Shown in pieces: positions 1-7,669 of a stretch of DNA of 20,874 nucleotides. The stretch covers positions 1 to 20,874 of the forward strand of contig CALAMX010000159.1 in assembly GCA_937925755.1 (NCBI GenBank), read 5' to 3'. The position numbers were made by a program, and so were the translations under genes. Source of the stretch: an uncultured Burkholderiales bacterium. GTDB lineage: Bacteria > Pseudomonadota > Gammaproteobacteria > Burkholderiales > Thiobacillaceae. The notes beneath the pieces were generated by a model that searched no databases, was not told where the DNA came from, and worked only from the letters and a program-made list of their open reading frames with translations. Positions within the stretch are counted from its first letter, which is position 1, and every line of letters begins with the position of its first letter.

Positions 1-55
1 TCGTCGCTCCTACATCTGTTGGTCGCGACTTTCGTCGCTCCTACGCGGGTTAAGC
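1..55. repeat. REP-like repeats with GTAG head (partial, at window edge)
   Basis: The 13-mer TCGTCGCTCCTAC occurs at 1-13 and again at 32-44, a 31-bp period. Read on the minus strand, each copy is GTAGGAGCGACGA, and one copy is followed by AAGTCGCGAC, so CGAC/GTCG can pair as a small hairpin. GTAG-headed, GC-rich short palindromes of this type are known as intergenic REP sequences in many gammaproteobacteria, often mobilised by RAYT transposases. The element runs off the left edge, so its full extent and copy number are unknown. Confidence 0.55.
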
Positions 56-65
56 GAGGCGAAGT

Positions 66-86
66 GGCGGCCGTGAGCCGCCTTTT
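66..86 (+). terminator. Intrinsic terminator for a plus-strand gene outside the window
   Basis: GGCGGC (66-71), a 5-nt loop and GCCGCC (77-82) form a 6-bp GC stem followed by TTTT (83-86). The polarity fits termination of plus-strand transcription entering from the left. On the minus strand the hairpin is not followed by a T run, so it is not a classical terminator for rlmD, although it lies just past the rlmD stop codon and could also protect that 3' end. Confidence 0.55.
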
Positions 87-1394
87 CTATTCGTGCCGCT
101 CGAACAGGGCGATCGACTCGACGTGCGCGGTGTGCGGAAACATGTTGGCCACCCCCGCTGCCTTGAGGCGATAGCCCTTGGTGTGTACGAGCACGGCGGC
201 ATCGCGCGCGAGTGTCGCAGGGTTACAGGAGACGTAGACGATGCGCCAGGGGACTGCGGTTTCGGGCAGGGCTTTCACCAGCTCGATGGCGCCGTCGCGC
301 GGCGGGTCGATCAGCCATTTGTCGAAGCGCCCCAGGGCGGCGAGCAGTGGCGGGGTGATCTGGAATAGGTCCAGGTATTGGAAGCGGCAACGCTCAGCCA
401 GGCCATTCAAGCGGGCGTTGTCCAGCGCCCGCTGCACCAGGGCGAAGGCACCCTCCACGCCGAGGACTTCAGCGCCGCGGCGGGCGATGGGGAGGGTGAA
501 GTTACCCAGGCCGCAGAAGAAGTCGGCGATGCGCTCGCCCGGCTGCGGGTCGAGGAGGCGGATGGCGCGGCGCACCAGCATGCGGTTGACGTCCTGGTTG
601 ACCTGGGTGAAGTCGGTGGGTCGGAAGGGTAGGGTGAGGTCGAATTCAGGCAAGCGATAGGCCAGCGGTGGGGTGTCCTGCGGGTGGAAGGGGTGGGCGC
701 TGTCCGGCCCTTTGGGTTGCAACCACACCTGCACACCGTGCTGCTCGGCGAACTCGCGCAGGCGCGCCTCGTCCGCGGGCGAGAGGGGTTCGAGGTGGCG
801 CAGGATCAGCACGCTCACCGCCTCACCCACCGCCACTTCGATCTGTGGGAGCCGTTCGCGGATTCTCAAGCCGGCGACGAGGTGACGCAGCTCGGGCAGC
901 AGCCGGCCGATGTGCGGCGGCAGCACTTCACAGCCGAGCATGTCGGCGACATAGCTCGAGCGCCGCTCATGAAAGCCGACCAGGATGCCGCCCTTGCGCG
1001 GCACGTTGCGCACCGACAGGCGCGCCCGGCAGCGGTAGCCCCAGGTCGGCCCGTGGATGGGCGAGAGCATGACCTCGGGCGTCACCTTGCCGATGTGCCT
1101 GAGGCAGTCCTCCAGGACGCGCTGCTTGGCCGCGACCTGGGCGGCCGCGTGCAGGTGCTGGTGGGTACAACCGCCACACACGCCAAACCAGCGGCAGCGT
1201 GGTGTCACGCGGTAGGGGCTTGCCTCGATGATGCGCGTGACCTGGGCCAGCTCATAATTGGGCTTTTTGCGATAGCTTTCTGCCTCGACCAGCTCACCGG
1301 TCAAGGCGCCATCGACAAAGATCGCCTTGCCGTCACGGTGCGCGACGCCGCGGCCTTCCTGGTCGAGCGATTCGATGCGGAGCTGCAACGTCAT
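87..1394 (-). CDS. rlmD: 23S rRNA (uracil(1939)-C(5))-methyltransferase RlmD
   Basis: RlmD uses S-adenosylmethionine to make 5-methyluridine at position 1939 (E. coli numbering) of 23S rRNA. Seen in the sequence (435-aa form): an N-terminal TRAM RNA-binding domain (about 1-55), four cysteines in the spacing of the family's [4Fe-4S] cluster (C67, C73, C76, C155), a SAM-binding motif DFFCGLGNFT near 291-300, DPPRDG at 363-368, and SCNPATLARD with the likely nucleophile C390. Length is normal for RlmD. An in-frame ATG exists at 1403, but the ATG at 1394 overlaps the upstream exonuclease stop codon as ATGA and gives the natural TRAM start (MTLQLRIESL), so it is preferred. The pair is probably translationally coupled. 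Confidence 0.95.
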   Translation of the reverse strand: MTLQLRIESLDQEGRGVAHRDGKAIFVDGALTGELVEAESYRKKPNYELAQVTRIIEASPYRVTPRCRWFGVCGGCTHQHLHAAAQVAAKQRVLEDCLRHIGKVTPEVMLSPIHGPTWGYRCRARLSVRNVPRKGGILVGFHERRSSYVADMLGCEVLPPHIGRLLPELRHLVAGLRIRERLPQIEVAVGEAVSVLILRHLEPLSPADEARLREFAEQHGVQVWLQPKGPDSAHPFHPQDTPPLAYRLPEFDLTLPFRPTDFTQVNQDVNRMLVRRAIRLLDPQPGERIADFFCGLGNFTLPIARRGAEVLGVEGAFALVQRALDNARLNGLAERCRFQYLDLFQITPPLLAALGRFDKWLIDPPRDGAIELVKALPETAVPWRIVYVSCNPATLARDAAVLVHTKGYRLKAAGVANMFPHTAHVESIALFERHE

Positions 1395-2170
1395 TCGCCC
1401 CAAGCCGCCAGGAATTCACGCCAGTGCGCCGCATCGCTGGCGGCCAGGGTCTTGCGCACCAGGGCGATTTCCGCCTCGTATTGCTGGGCGTTCAGCACAC
1501 CGCGCAGGCGCTGGAAGCGCAGGAAGACGAGATGGGTGTTGACCACGTCGGTTTCGCAATAGTCGCGGATGGCAGCCATCTCGCCGCGCTGGTAGGCCTC
1601 CCAGACCTGGCCTCCGTCCATGCCCAGCTTGCCGGGGAAGCCAAGCAGGCGGGCGAATTCGTCGAGTGGGACATAGGCCCGTGGCTGGTAGAGGGCGAGC
1701 AGGTCCATGAGGTCCAAGTGGCGGGTGTGGTAGCGGCTGATGTAGTTGTTCCACTTGAAATCGCGGTCGTCGTCGCCCAAGTCCCAATAGCGCGGGGCGG
1801 TAACCCCGTGCAGCATGGCGCGGTAGTGCAGCACCGGCAGATCGAAACCGCCGCCGTTCCAAGAGACGAGCTGCGGGGTATAGCGTTCGATGCCGTCGAA
1901 GAAGCGCCTGATGATCTCGGCCTCGTCGGCGTCAGGCTCGGCGAGCGAGAACACCCGGAAACGCTCGCCTTCGCGCAGGGCGCAGGATATGGCCACCACC
2001 CGCTGCAGGTGCAGCGGCAGGAAGTCCGCGCCGCCGGTCTGTTGACGCCGCAGCAGCATGGCCATCTCCGCGACATCGTGGTCGGAGAGCTCGGCTCCGG
2101 CGTTGTAGAGTCGGCGCAACCCCGGCACATCGGGGATGGTCTCGATATCGAAGGTGAGGGTGGGAGACAT
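1391..2170 (-). CDS. Predicted 3'-5' exonuclease, PolB-like DEDDy domain
   Basis: A 259-aa protein made almost entirely of a DnaQ-fold exonuclease domain related to that of family B DNA polymerases (DNA_pol_B_exo2 type). The three DEDD motifs are visible: ExoI FDIETIPD (D8, E10), ExoII SWNGGGFDLP (D110) and ExoIII YCETD (Y204, D208), which makes it the DEDDy subtype. The catalytic acids are intact, so metal-dependent 3'-5' trimming of DNA (or possibly RNA) is expected. There is no polymerase domain. The stop overlaps the rlmD start by ATGA, and it is divergent from pgl across 65 bp. The cellular role of this stand-alone family is not established. Confidence 0.88.
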   Translation of the reverse strand: MSPTLTFDIETIPDVPGLRRLYNAGAELSDHDVAEMAMLLRRQQTGGADFLPLHLQRVVAISCALREGERFRVFSLAEPDADEAEIIRRFFDGIERYTPQLVSWNGGGFDLPVLHYRAMLHGVTAPRYWDLGDDDRDFKWNNYISRYHTRHLDLMDLLALYQPRAYVPLDEFARLLGFPGKLGMDGGQVWEAYQRGEMAAIRDYCETDVVNTHLVFLRFQRLRGVLNAQQYEAEIALVRKTLAASDAAHWREFLAAWGE

Positions 2171-2235
2171 GCCGATCGGTGGGATAATGCGCTGAGGTTG
2201 GGCAATACGCGAATTCTAGCCTGAGCGGGAGGGGC

Positions 2236-2925
2236 ATGCAGACGCGCTGGACGGTGGCCAAAGACCGCAGTGACTGGTTGCAGCGGGCGCTTACCCACGT
2301 GCATGCGGCGGAGCACGAGGCCCTGGGCCGGGCTGGGGCGTTTCACATCGTACTCGCCGGCGGTGGCACGCCGCTTGCGCTCTACCGGGCGCTGGCGCAG
2401 GAGGACCACGACTGGCGCCACTGGCAGGTCTGGTTCGGCGACGAGCGCTGTCTGCCGCCGGACCACCCGGAGCGCAACAGCGTCATGGTCCGGCAGGCAT
2501 GGCTTGACCGGGTTGGCATCCCCGCCGCCAATGTGCATGTCATCCCTGCCGAACTCGGCGCCGAGGCGGCTGCCGAGCGGTATACGCAAACGCTCGCTGG
2601 GGTCGGGGACTTCGATCTCGTGCTGTTGGGGCTGGGCGAGGATGGCCACACCGCCAGCCTGTTTCCGGGACACGACTGGGGCGAGGCGGCCGATGCGGCG
2701 GATGCGCTGCCGGTGTTCGCCGCGCCCAAGCCCCCACCCGAGCGGGTGAGCCTCAGCGCCCGCCGGCTCGCCCGCGCGCGCAGGGTGCTGTTCCTCACGC
2801 AAGGGGCGGGCAAGCGCGAGGCCGTGGCGGCCTGGCGGCGGGGCGAGAGGATCCCGGCCGCGGCCATCCAGCCGCCCGGCGGGGTGGATGTGTTACTGGA
2901 TCGAGAGGCATGGAGCGAATCATGA
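2236..2925 (+). CDS. pgl: 6-phosphogluconolactonase
   Basis: Hydrolyses 6-phosphogluconolactone to 6-phosphogluconate, the second step of the oxidative pentose phosphate (and Entner-Doudoroff entry) route, in the cytoplasm. The 229-aa protein shows the family motifs AGGGTPLALY (41-50), WFGDERCLPPDHPERNS (66-82) and LGLGEDGHTASLFPGH (131-146), all typical of the DevB-type lactonase. Length is normal. A purine-rich GGGAGG lies just before the ATG. No zwf or edd is next to it. Instead its last codons overlap the DUF4139 gene by ATGA, implying co-translation with a secreted protein of unknown role, which is an unexpected partner. Confidence 0.93.
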   Translation: MQTRWTVAKDRSDWLQRALTHVHAAEHEALGRAGAFHIVLAGGGTPLALYRALAQEDHDWRHWQVWFGDERCLPPDHPERNSVMVRQAWLDRVGIPAANVHVIPAELGAEAAAERYTQTLAGVGDFDLVLLGLGEDGHTASLFPGHDWGEAADAADALPVFAAPKPPPERVSLSARRLARARRVLFLTQGAGKREAVAAWRRGERIPAAAIQPPGGVDVLLDREAWSES

Positions 2926-4346
2926 CATGGGGACGGATGGCCCTGTTCTTCTCCTTGGCCGCGCTTGCGGCTGCGGCCTGGGGGGAGGAAGAGCGGGTGG
3001 TGAGCCAGCAGGCGCAGACCGCGCTGGCGGTGACCATCTACAACAACGATCTGGCGCTGGTGAAGGATCAGCGCCGGGTGCGGCTCGCCAACGGCGACAA
3101 CCGGCTCGCCTGGCGCGACGTCTCTGCGCGCATGCAGCCGGAGACGGCCCTGCTGCGCAGCTTGGACGCGGGGCGCCTGCGGCTGCTGGAACAGAACTTC
3201 GACTTCGACCTGCTCACGCCGCAATCCCTGCTCGCCAAATCGGTTGGCGAGTCGGTGCGGGTGATTCGCCCGCCGCATCCGATGAGCGGGGTGGAGGCCG
3301 TGGAAGAGGCCACGGTATTGGCCGCCAACGACGGCGTGGTGCTCAAGTTCGCCGACCGGGTGGAGACCGGAGTGCCCGGCCGCATGGCCTTCAACGCCGT
3401 GCCGGTGAACCTGCGCGACCGGCCGACGCTGAGTATGCTGCTCAGACACGAAGGTGTGGCGGAGCGGCTGCTGGAGCTCTCCTATCTGACCGGCGGGCTT
3501 TCCTGGAAGGCCGACTACGTCGCTGAGCTCTCCGCCAGGGAGGACACGATCGATCTGAATGGCTGGGTGACGCTCACCAACCAAAGCGGCACGGCCTATC
3601 CCAACGCCCTGCTGCAACTGGTGGCCGGTGACGTGCAGCGCGTGCGGCCCGAGCCGCGGCCCGGCCCCCTGATGCTGCGCGCCGCGATGGCCGAGGCTGC
3701 GGCAGGAATGCAGCAGGAAGGCCTGTTCGAATACCACCTCTACACCTTGGAGCGGCCCACCACCCTGCTTAACCAGCAGACCAAACAAGTGGCCCTGCTC
3801 AGCGCGACTCAGGTGCCGGTGCAGAAGGAATACGTCCTGCAGGGGGCCGACTTCTATTACCGGGGCCCGTATGGCGATTTGGGGCGCCGGCTCAAGACGG
3901 CCGTCTATCTCGAGTTCCAGAACCAGGGCGGTGGCCTCGGCGTGCCACTGCCCAAGGGGGTGGTGCGCGTGTACAAGAAGGATCAGGCCGGGCGCGCCCA
4001 GTTCATCGGCGAGGATGCCATCGACCATACCGCGCGCGGGGAGCGGGTGCGACTCAAGCTGGGTAATGCCTTCGACGTGAGTGCCGAGAAGCGGCAGACC
4101 GATTACCAGAAGATCGCCTCCGGCGGGCGCGGCGCGGTGCATGAGAGCGCCTATGAGCTCTTCGTGCGTAACGCCAAGCGTGAGGCCATCGTCGTCAAAG
4201 TGGTCGAACCCATGCCCGGTGACTGGCAGATGGTCGCCGAGAGCCTGCCGCATAGGAAGGAGACGGCCAACACCGCGGTCTGGCAGCTCAAGGTGCCGGC
4301 CGAGGGTGAGACCAAGCTTGCCTGGCGGGTACGGGTGCGCGACTGA
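2922..4346 (+). CDS. Secreted DUF4139 domain-containing protein
   Basis: A protein of about 474 aa with a signal peptide (MTWGRMALFFSLAALAAAAWG, cleavage expected near residue 21), so periplasmic or surface exposed. The central and C-terminal parts match DUF4139: LTGGLSWKADYVAEL followed by LNGWVTLTNQSG, then a long beta-rich tail ending in KLAWRVRVRD. No catalytic motif is recognisable. An in-frame ATG lies at 2910, but the ATG at 2922 overlaps the pgl stop (ATGA) and places the signal peptide at the N terminus, so it is chosen. The gene ends 3 bp before the stop of the convergent DUF455 gene. Function is unknown, and adhesion or envelope roles are only guesses. Confidence 0.85.
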   Translation: MTWGRMALFFSLAALAAAAWGEEERVVSQQAQTALAVTIYNNDLALVKDQRRVRLANGDNRLAWRDVSARMQPETALLRSLDAGRLRLLEQNFDFDLLTPQSLLAKSVGESVRVIRPPHPMSGVEAVEEATVLAANDGVVLKFADRVETGVPGRMAFNAVPVNLRDRPTLSMLLRHEGVAERLLELSYLTGGLSWKADYVAELSAREDTIDLNGWVTLTNQSGTAYPNALLQLVAGDVQRVRPEPRPGPLMLRAAMAEAAAGMQQEGLFEYHLYTLERPTTLLNQQTKQVALLSATQVPVQKEYVLQGADFYYRGPYGDLGRRLKTAVYLEFQNQGGGLGVPLPKGVVRVYKKDQAGRAQFIGEDAIDHTARGERVRLKLGNAFDVSAEKRQTDYQKIASGGRGAVHESAYELFVRNAKREAIVVKVVEPMPGDWQMVAESLPHRKETANTAVWQLKVPAEGETKLAWRVRVRD

Positions 4347-4349
4347 GCG

Positions 4350-5132
4350 CTACCAGCCGGCCAGCTCCTCGGCGCTGAAGCCAGCTTTGAGCCGCGCCGT
4401 CGCGTTGAAGGGAGGCCGGGGTTTGGGCACGTCACTGGTCAGGATGAGATTGCGCCAGGTCGGTTCCGGCTCGAGGCCGCGCTGTGCGCAGAAATACCGG
4501 AACCAGCGGTCGCCAGCGGCCACGTGGGTGATCTCGTCGCGCAGGATGATGTCGAGGATGGCGGCCCCGGCGGCATCCTGATGTCCGGCGAGCTTCCTCT
4601 GTATTCCCGGTGTGGCGTCCAGGCCGCGTGCCTCCATCAGCCGCGGCACCAGGGCCATGCGCGCGAGCGGATCGTGCGCGGTCTTTTGCGCCAACGCCCA
4701 CAGGCCGGCATGCGCCGGGAAGTCGCCATAGTCATGGCCGAGCCCCTGCAGATGCTCGCGCAGCAACCGAAAGTGCTGGGCCTCCTCGGCCGCCACCTTG
4801 AGCCAATCCGTATAGAAATCGGCGGGCAGTCCCTGGAAACGGTAGGCCGCGTCGAGGGCGAGGTTGATGGCGGAGAACTCGATGTGAGCCAGGGCATGGA
4901 TGAGTGCGGCATGGCCCAGGGGCTGGGAGAGCTCGCGCCGTGGCAGCCGCTCGGGGGACACGAGCTCGGGCCGCGGCGGTCGGCCGGCCTCGACGATGGG
5001 GTCGGGGTCCATCCAGGGCTCGGATGTCAGGCGGCCGGCTTGCCAGTCCGCGATCAGACGGGCGGCGGCAGCGAGCTTCGCCTCGACATCGGTCTCGGCC
5101 AAGGCGGCGCGGGCGGCGGTATGCAAATTCAT
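4350..5132 (-). CDS. DUF455 family ferritin-like diiron protein
   Basis: A 260-aa protein of the DUF455 (COG2833) family. A ferritin-like four-helix core is visible with likely iron ligands E85 (HIEFSAI), E117 and H120 (EEAQH), E167 (LMEARG), and E200 and H203 (DEITH), i.e. two ExxH pairs plus extra glutamates, the pattern of diiron oxygenases such as MiaE-like proteins. An oxidation reaction on an unknown substrate is inferred. An in-frame ATG exists at 5153, but the ATG at 5132 overlaps the VanZ-like stop codon by ATGA and is preferred. It is the last gene of a four-gene minus-strand operon with a nitroreductase and a radical SAM protein. Confidence 0.87.
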   Translation of the reverse strand: MNLHTAARAALAETDVEAKLAAAARLIADWQAGRLTSEPWMDPDPIVEAGRPPRPELVSPERLPRRELSQPLGHAALIHALAHIEFSAINLALDAAYRFQGLPADFYTDWLKVAAEEAQHFRLLREHLQGLGHDYGDFPAHAGLWALAQKTAHDPLARMALVPRLMEARGLDATPGIQRKLAGHQDAAGAAILDIILRDEITHVAAGDRWFRYFCAQRGLEPEPTWRNLILTSDVPKPRPPFNATARLKAGFSAEELAGW

Positions 5133-5491
5133 GTCCGACGCGTCTCCAACCACGCGAGCGGGCTGGGTAGGTGATCGGCGAGTGTCGCCCCGAGCAAAAC
5201 TCCCAGGGTGTTGGCGGCCATGTCTGGCAGGCTGGCCCGGCGATCGCCGCTCAGCCCTTGGATGAGCTCCAGTCGTCCGCCCAGACTGAGGCGGCCGGCC
5301 GCGAGCCGAAGCCAGCGCGGCGTGAGTTTAGCGAACCAGAACACGAGCAGGGCATAGGCAGCGAGAGGGTTGAGCGTGTCCCACAGGGGCAGGTCTGCCT
5401 TGGGCGGCGAGGGGATGAGTGACAAGACGATCACCGTGGCGACCAGTCCCCAACCTGTCCCGGTCCAGATCGTGCGCCAGTGGGTGGTCAT
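5129..5491 (-). CDS. VanZ-like family membrane protein
   Basis: A 120-aa inner-membrane protein with about three hydrophobic segments (roughly 12-27, 42-57 and 92-108). The VanZ-like pattern is visible: SLIPSPP after the first helix, AYALLVFWF in the second, ELIQGLSGDRRASLPDMAANTLG in the loop before the third (shared E, Q, R, D, N and G positions). The usual His of the family's DKxxH motif is not apparent (DTLNPLAAY instead). VanZ relatives are linked to teicoplanin resistance in Gram-positives, but single-domain versions in proteobacteria have no known role. It starts 3 bp after the radical SAM stop and overlaps DUF455 by ATGA, so all three are surely co-transcribed. Confidence 0.82.
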   Translation of the reverse strand: MTTHWRTIWTGTGWGLVATVIVLSLIPSPPKADLPLWDTLNPLAAYALLVFWFAKLTPRWLRLAAGRLSLGGRLELIQGLSGDRRASLPDMAANTLGVLLGATLADHLPSPLAWLETRRT

Positions 5492-5494
5492 CCT

Positions 5495-6562
5495 CTAGAA
5501 CAGGCGAAGCTGGCCCGGTGGTGGGGGCGGGCGGAAGAGCTCACAGCGCAACGCCGGCGGTTCGCCATCGAGTCCCAGTCGCCGGCAGGCGACCTGGAAG
5601 CGTTGGGCGATCATCTCGGCATGGACTCCGCGGCCCGTCTGGCGGCTGAAAAAACTGGCGTCGTAGTCGCGGCCAGCGTGCATCTGGCGCAGGAGGCTCA
5701 TGACATGCGCCGCGCGCAAGGGTTCGTGTGTCGCGAGCCAGTCGGCGAAGAGCTGCTTGATCTCGTGCGGCAGGCGTAACAGGACGTAGCCTGCACTACG
5801 CGCACCGGCTTGCGCCGCGGCGGCGAGCACCTTTTCCAGCTCGCCATCGGTCAATTGCGGAATGACCGGGGCAACGAGGACGCTGCAGGGGATGCCAGCT
5901 GCGACGAGCCGATCGAGCGTGCCAAGCCGCCGCTGCGGGCTGGCGGCGCGCGGTTCCAGGCGGCGGGCAAGCACCGCATCCAGAGTCGACAAGGAGATGG
6001 CGGCGTGCACCAGGCCGTCGCGGGCAAGATCGGTGAGCAAATCGAGATCGCGCTCGACCAGGGACGACTTGGTCACCAGGGTGATGGGATGCCGGCACTC
6101 GGCGAGGATCTCCAGGACCTGACGGGTCAGGCGCAGGCGGCGCTCGGCCGGCTGCCAGGGGTCGGTGTTGGCACCCAAGCACAGCGGCGCCGGACGGTAG
6201 CCGGGGCGCGACAGTTCCTGCCGCAGACGCTCGGCGATATTGATCTTGGCATAGATCTGGGTCTCGAAATCCAGGCCGGGGGACAGATCCCGGTAGGCGT
6301 GGCTGGGCCGCGCATAGCAGTAGATGCAGCCGTGCTCGCAACCCTGATAAGGGTTGAGAGAGCGGTCGAAGGGGATGTCGGGTGAGTCGTTATAGGTGAT
6401 GGCGTTTGCTGTCACCTCCGAGTGGATGCAAGTAGCGGGGGCTTCTTCGTCCGCCGACTCGCGCCACCAACCATCGTCCTCGGCCGTGCGCGTCCACGCC
6501 TCGAAACGGCCCTGCGGGTTGGAGACGGCGCCTCGGCCTTTGATCCTGCGTGTGGCAGCCAT
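5495..6562 (-). CDS. PA0069-family radical SAM protein
   Basis: A 355-aa radical SAM protein with the canonical cluster motif CEHGCIYC (C75, C79, C82) followed by YARPSHAY, the signature of the PA0069 family, distantly related to spore photoproduct lyase-type proteins. The conserved lead-in NPYQGCEHGC and the segment LGANTDPWQP are also present. It would reductively cleave S-adenosylmethionine through a [4Fe-4S] cluster; the substrate is unknown. The N-terminal 60 residues are basic then acidic and lack a recognised domain. Lies 19 bp after the nitroreductase and 3 bp before the VanZ-like gene. The ATG at 6562 gives the family-typical start MAATRRIKGRGAVSNP. Confidence 0.9.
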   Translation of the reverse strand: MAATRRIKGRGAVSNPQGRFEAWTRTAEDDGWWRESADEEAPATCIHSEVTANAITYNDSPDIPFDRSLNPYQGCEHGCIYCYARPSHAYRDLSPGLDFETQIYAKINIAERLRQELSRPGYRPAPLCLGANTDPWQPAERRLRLTRQVLEILAECRHPITLVTKSSLVERDLDLLTDLARDGLVHAAISLSTLDAVLARRLEPRAASPQRRLGTLDRLVAAGIPCSVLVAPVIPQLTDGELEKVLAAAAQAGARSAGYVLLRLPHEIKQLFADWLATHEPLRAAHVMSLLRQMHAGRDYDASFFSRQTGRGVHAEMIAQRFQVACRRLGLDGEPPALRCELFRPPPPPGQLRLF

Positions 6563-6581
6563 GCTCAGAAAAAGATCGGCC

Positions 6582-7202
6582 CTAGCGGTATTGCACCAGC
6601 TCCGCCAGAGGCAAGCGTTGTTTCTCCCCTCCGGGCTCGGCGCAGAAACCGAGGGCCAGCACTAGGGCGATGGCATAGCGGCCGGGCTCAAGCGCCAGCA
6701 GTTGGCTCACCGCATCGGGCCTGAAGCCGCCGATGGCGCAACTGTCGATGCCGATCGCCGCTGCGGCGGTCATCATGTTGGCGGCGGCGATGTGGCATTG
6801 CGTAATGCTCCATGCCGTCACGTCGGTGGTAGCGTGAAAGGTGCGATAGTTGGCGAGCGCCGCCGCTAGCTGCTCGCCCGCATACTCTCGCGCCAGCAGA
6901 CGCTCTACGTATGGGTTGTCGGGATCGAGCTCGGCGAGTTTGGCGAGGATCACCACGTCACAACTGGCCGTGCCAACTTGCGGTTGGTCGAAGCAGGCGG
7001 CCTCTAGGGCCTTTTTGTCCTCGTCGGCGGTGAGCACGACGAAGTGCCATTGCTCGAGACCGAAGGAGGAGGGGGATAGCCGGCCGGCCTCTAGGATGAA
7101 CTCCAGATCCTCCCGGGGGATGCTGCGGCTCGGATCGAAGCGGTGGCAGGCGTGACGGCGGTGGAAGATCTCCAGAAGTTGGGCTTTCATGTCGGTGGGC
7201 AT
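6582..7202 (-). CDS. Nitroreductase family FMN oxidoreductase
   Basis: A 206-aa NfsB-type flavoprotein. The FMN-phosphate binding start RRHACHRFDPSR (15-26) and the RLSPSSFGLEQWHFVVL segment (41-57) are typical, and IGIDSCAIGGF near 165-175 matches the second FMN/cofactor strand. Such enzymes reduce nitroaromatics, quinones or flavins with NAD(P)H; the natural substrate is not predictable. Two start codons are possible (7202, and 7190 giving MKAQLLEIF); neither has a clear ribosome binding site. It heads the operon nitroreductase, radical SAM, VanZ-like, DUF455, and its promoter region contains a strong palindrome at 7206-7225. Confidence 0.88.
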   Translation of the reverse strand: MPTDMKAQLLEIFHRRHACHRFDPSRSIPREDLEFILEAGRLSPSSFGLEQWHFVVLTADEDKKALEAACFDQPQVGTASCDVVILAKLAELDPDNPYVERLLAREYAGEQLAAALANYRTFHATTDVTAWSITQCHIAAANMMTAAAAIGIDSCAIGGFRPDAVSQLLALEPGRYAIALVLALGFCAEPGGEKQRLPLAELVQYR

Positions 7203-7205
7203 GGC

Positions 7206-7225
7206 GTAGAATCAATTTATTCTAC
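7206..7225. promoter_or_regulatory. Palindromic operator candidate between divergent genes
   Basis: GTAGAATcaatttATTCTAC is a perfect inverted repeat (7-bp arms, 6-bp spacer) in the 41-bp gap between the nitroreductase and the divergent plus-strand gene. A third half-site GTAGAG follows at 7229-7234, giving a second short palindrome CTACtctGTAG. A TAGAAT hexamer resembling a -10 element for the minus strand lies inside it. This looks like the binding site of a dimeric repressor or activator controlling one or both genes. The regulator is not identifiable from the site. Confidence 0.6.
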
Positions 7226-7243
7226 TCTGTAGAGAGGTACCCA

Positions 7244-7669
7244 ATGCCGCCCGAGCAGAAGGTCATGGATACGGTCGGCTTTTACGAATTCTCGGTACTC
7301 CTCTTCCTTCCCGATGAGTCCCCTTCTGGTCTTCGTGCCAGCCTTCGCCTGCGCGAGGGAGTGTTGGAGTTCAAGGCGCCTGGCGTGTGGATCACCCTCC
7401 TGGCGAACCAGGTCAGGCTGCAACGGGGTGGTTTCAATGGCCGACAGTGGCTGTTGGTGTGGGACACCGAGAGAGGCACCGCCACCGCCATGCTCACCGG
7501 CTTGGACGACCTGCTGGTCTTGCAACGTATCGCCCCACCGCCCTTGGCCGATCGGATCGGCAAGGCGATCGGCCATAGAGATCACCGCCACTGGGGTTTG
7601 CAGACCCTGCTTTGGCTCCTCATCGCCGCGCTCGTTGTGCTGGTGCTCCTGCTGCAGTGGTGGGGCTAG
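7244..7669 (+). CDS. Hypothetical tail-anchored membrane protein
   Basis: A 141-aa protein I do not recognise. Residues 1-110 form a soluble domain with beta-strand character (ASLRLREGVLEFKAPGVWITL, GRQWLLVWD) and no obvious catalytic motif. Residues 119-139 are a single strongly hydrophobic segment ending four residues from an aromatic C terminus (QWWG), so it is probably tail-anchored with the N-terminal domain in the cytoplasm. The start at 7244 has an AGAGAGG ribosome binding site 7 nt upstream. Its stop codon TAG is nested in a CTAG shared with the stop of the convergent CopD gene. It is divergent from the nitroreductase across a palindromic operator candidate. Confidence 0.7.
   Translation: MPPEQKVMDTVGFYEFSVLLFLPDESPSGLRASLRLREGVLEFKAPGVWITLLANQVRLQRGGFNGRQWLLVWDTERGTATAMLTGLDDLLVLQRIAPPPLADRIGKAIGHRDHRHWGLQTLLWLLIAALVVLVLLLQWWG

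Noticed and set aside
2382..4253. Long minus-strand open frame antisense to pgl and the DUF4139 gene
   Set aside because: It is a shadow of high-GC codon bias: its translation is low in family-like motifs, while both plus-strand genes show clear domains and an ATGA junction.
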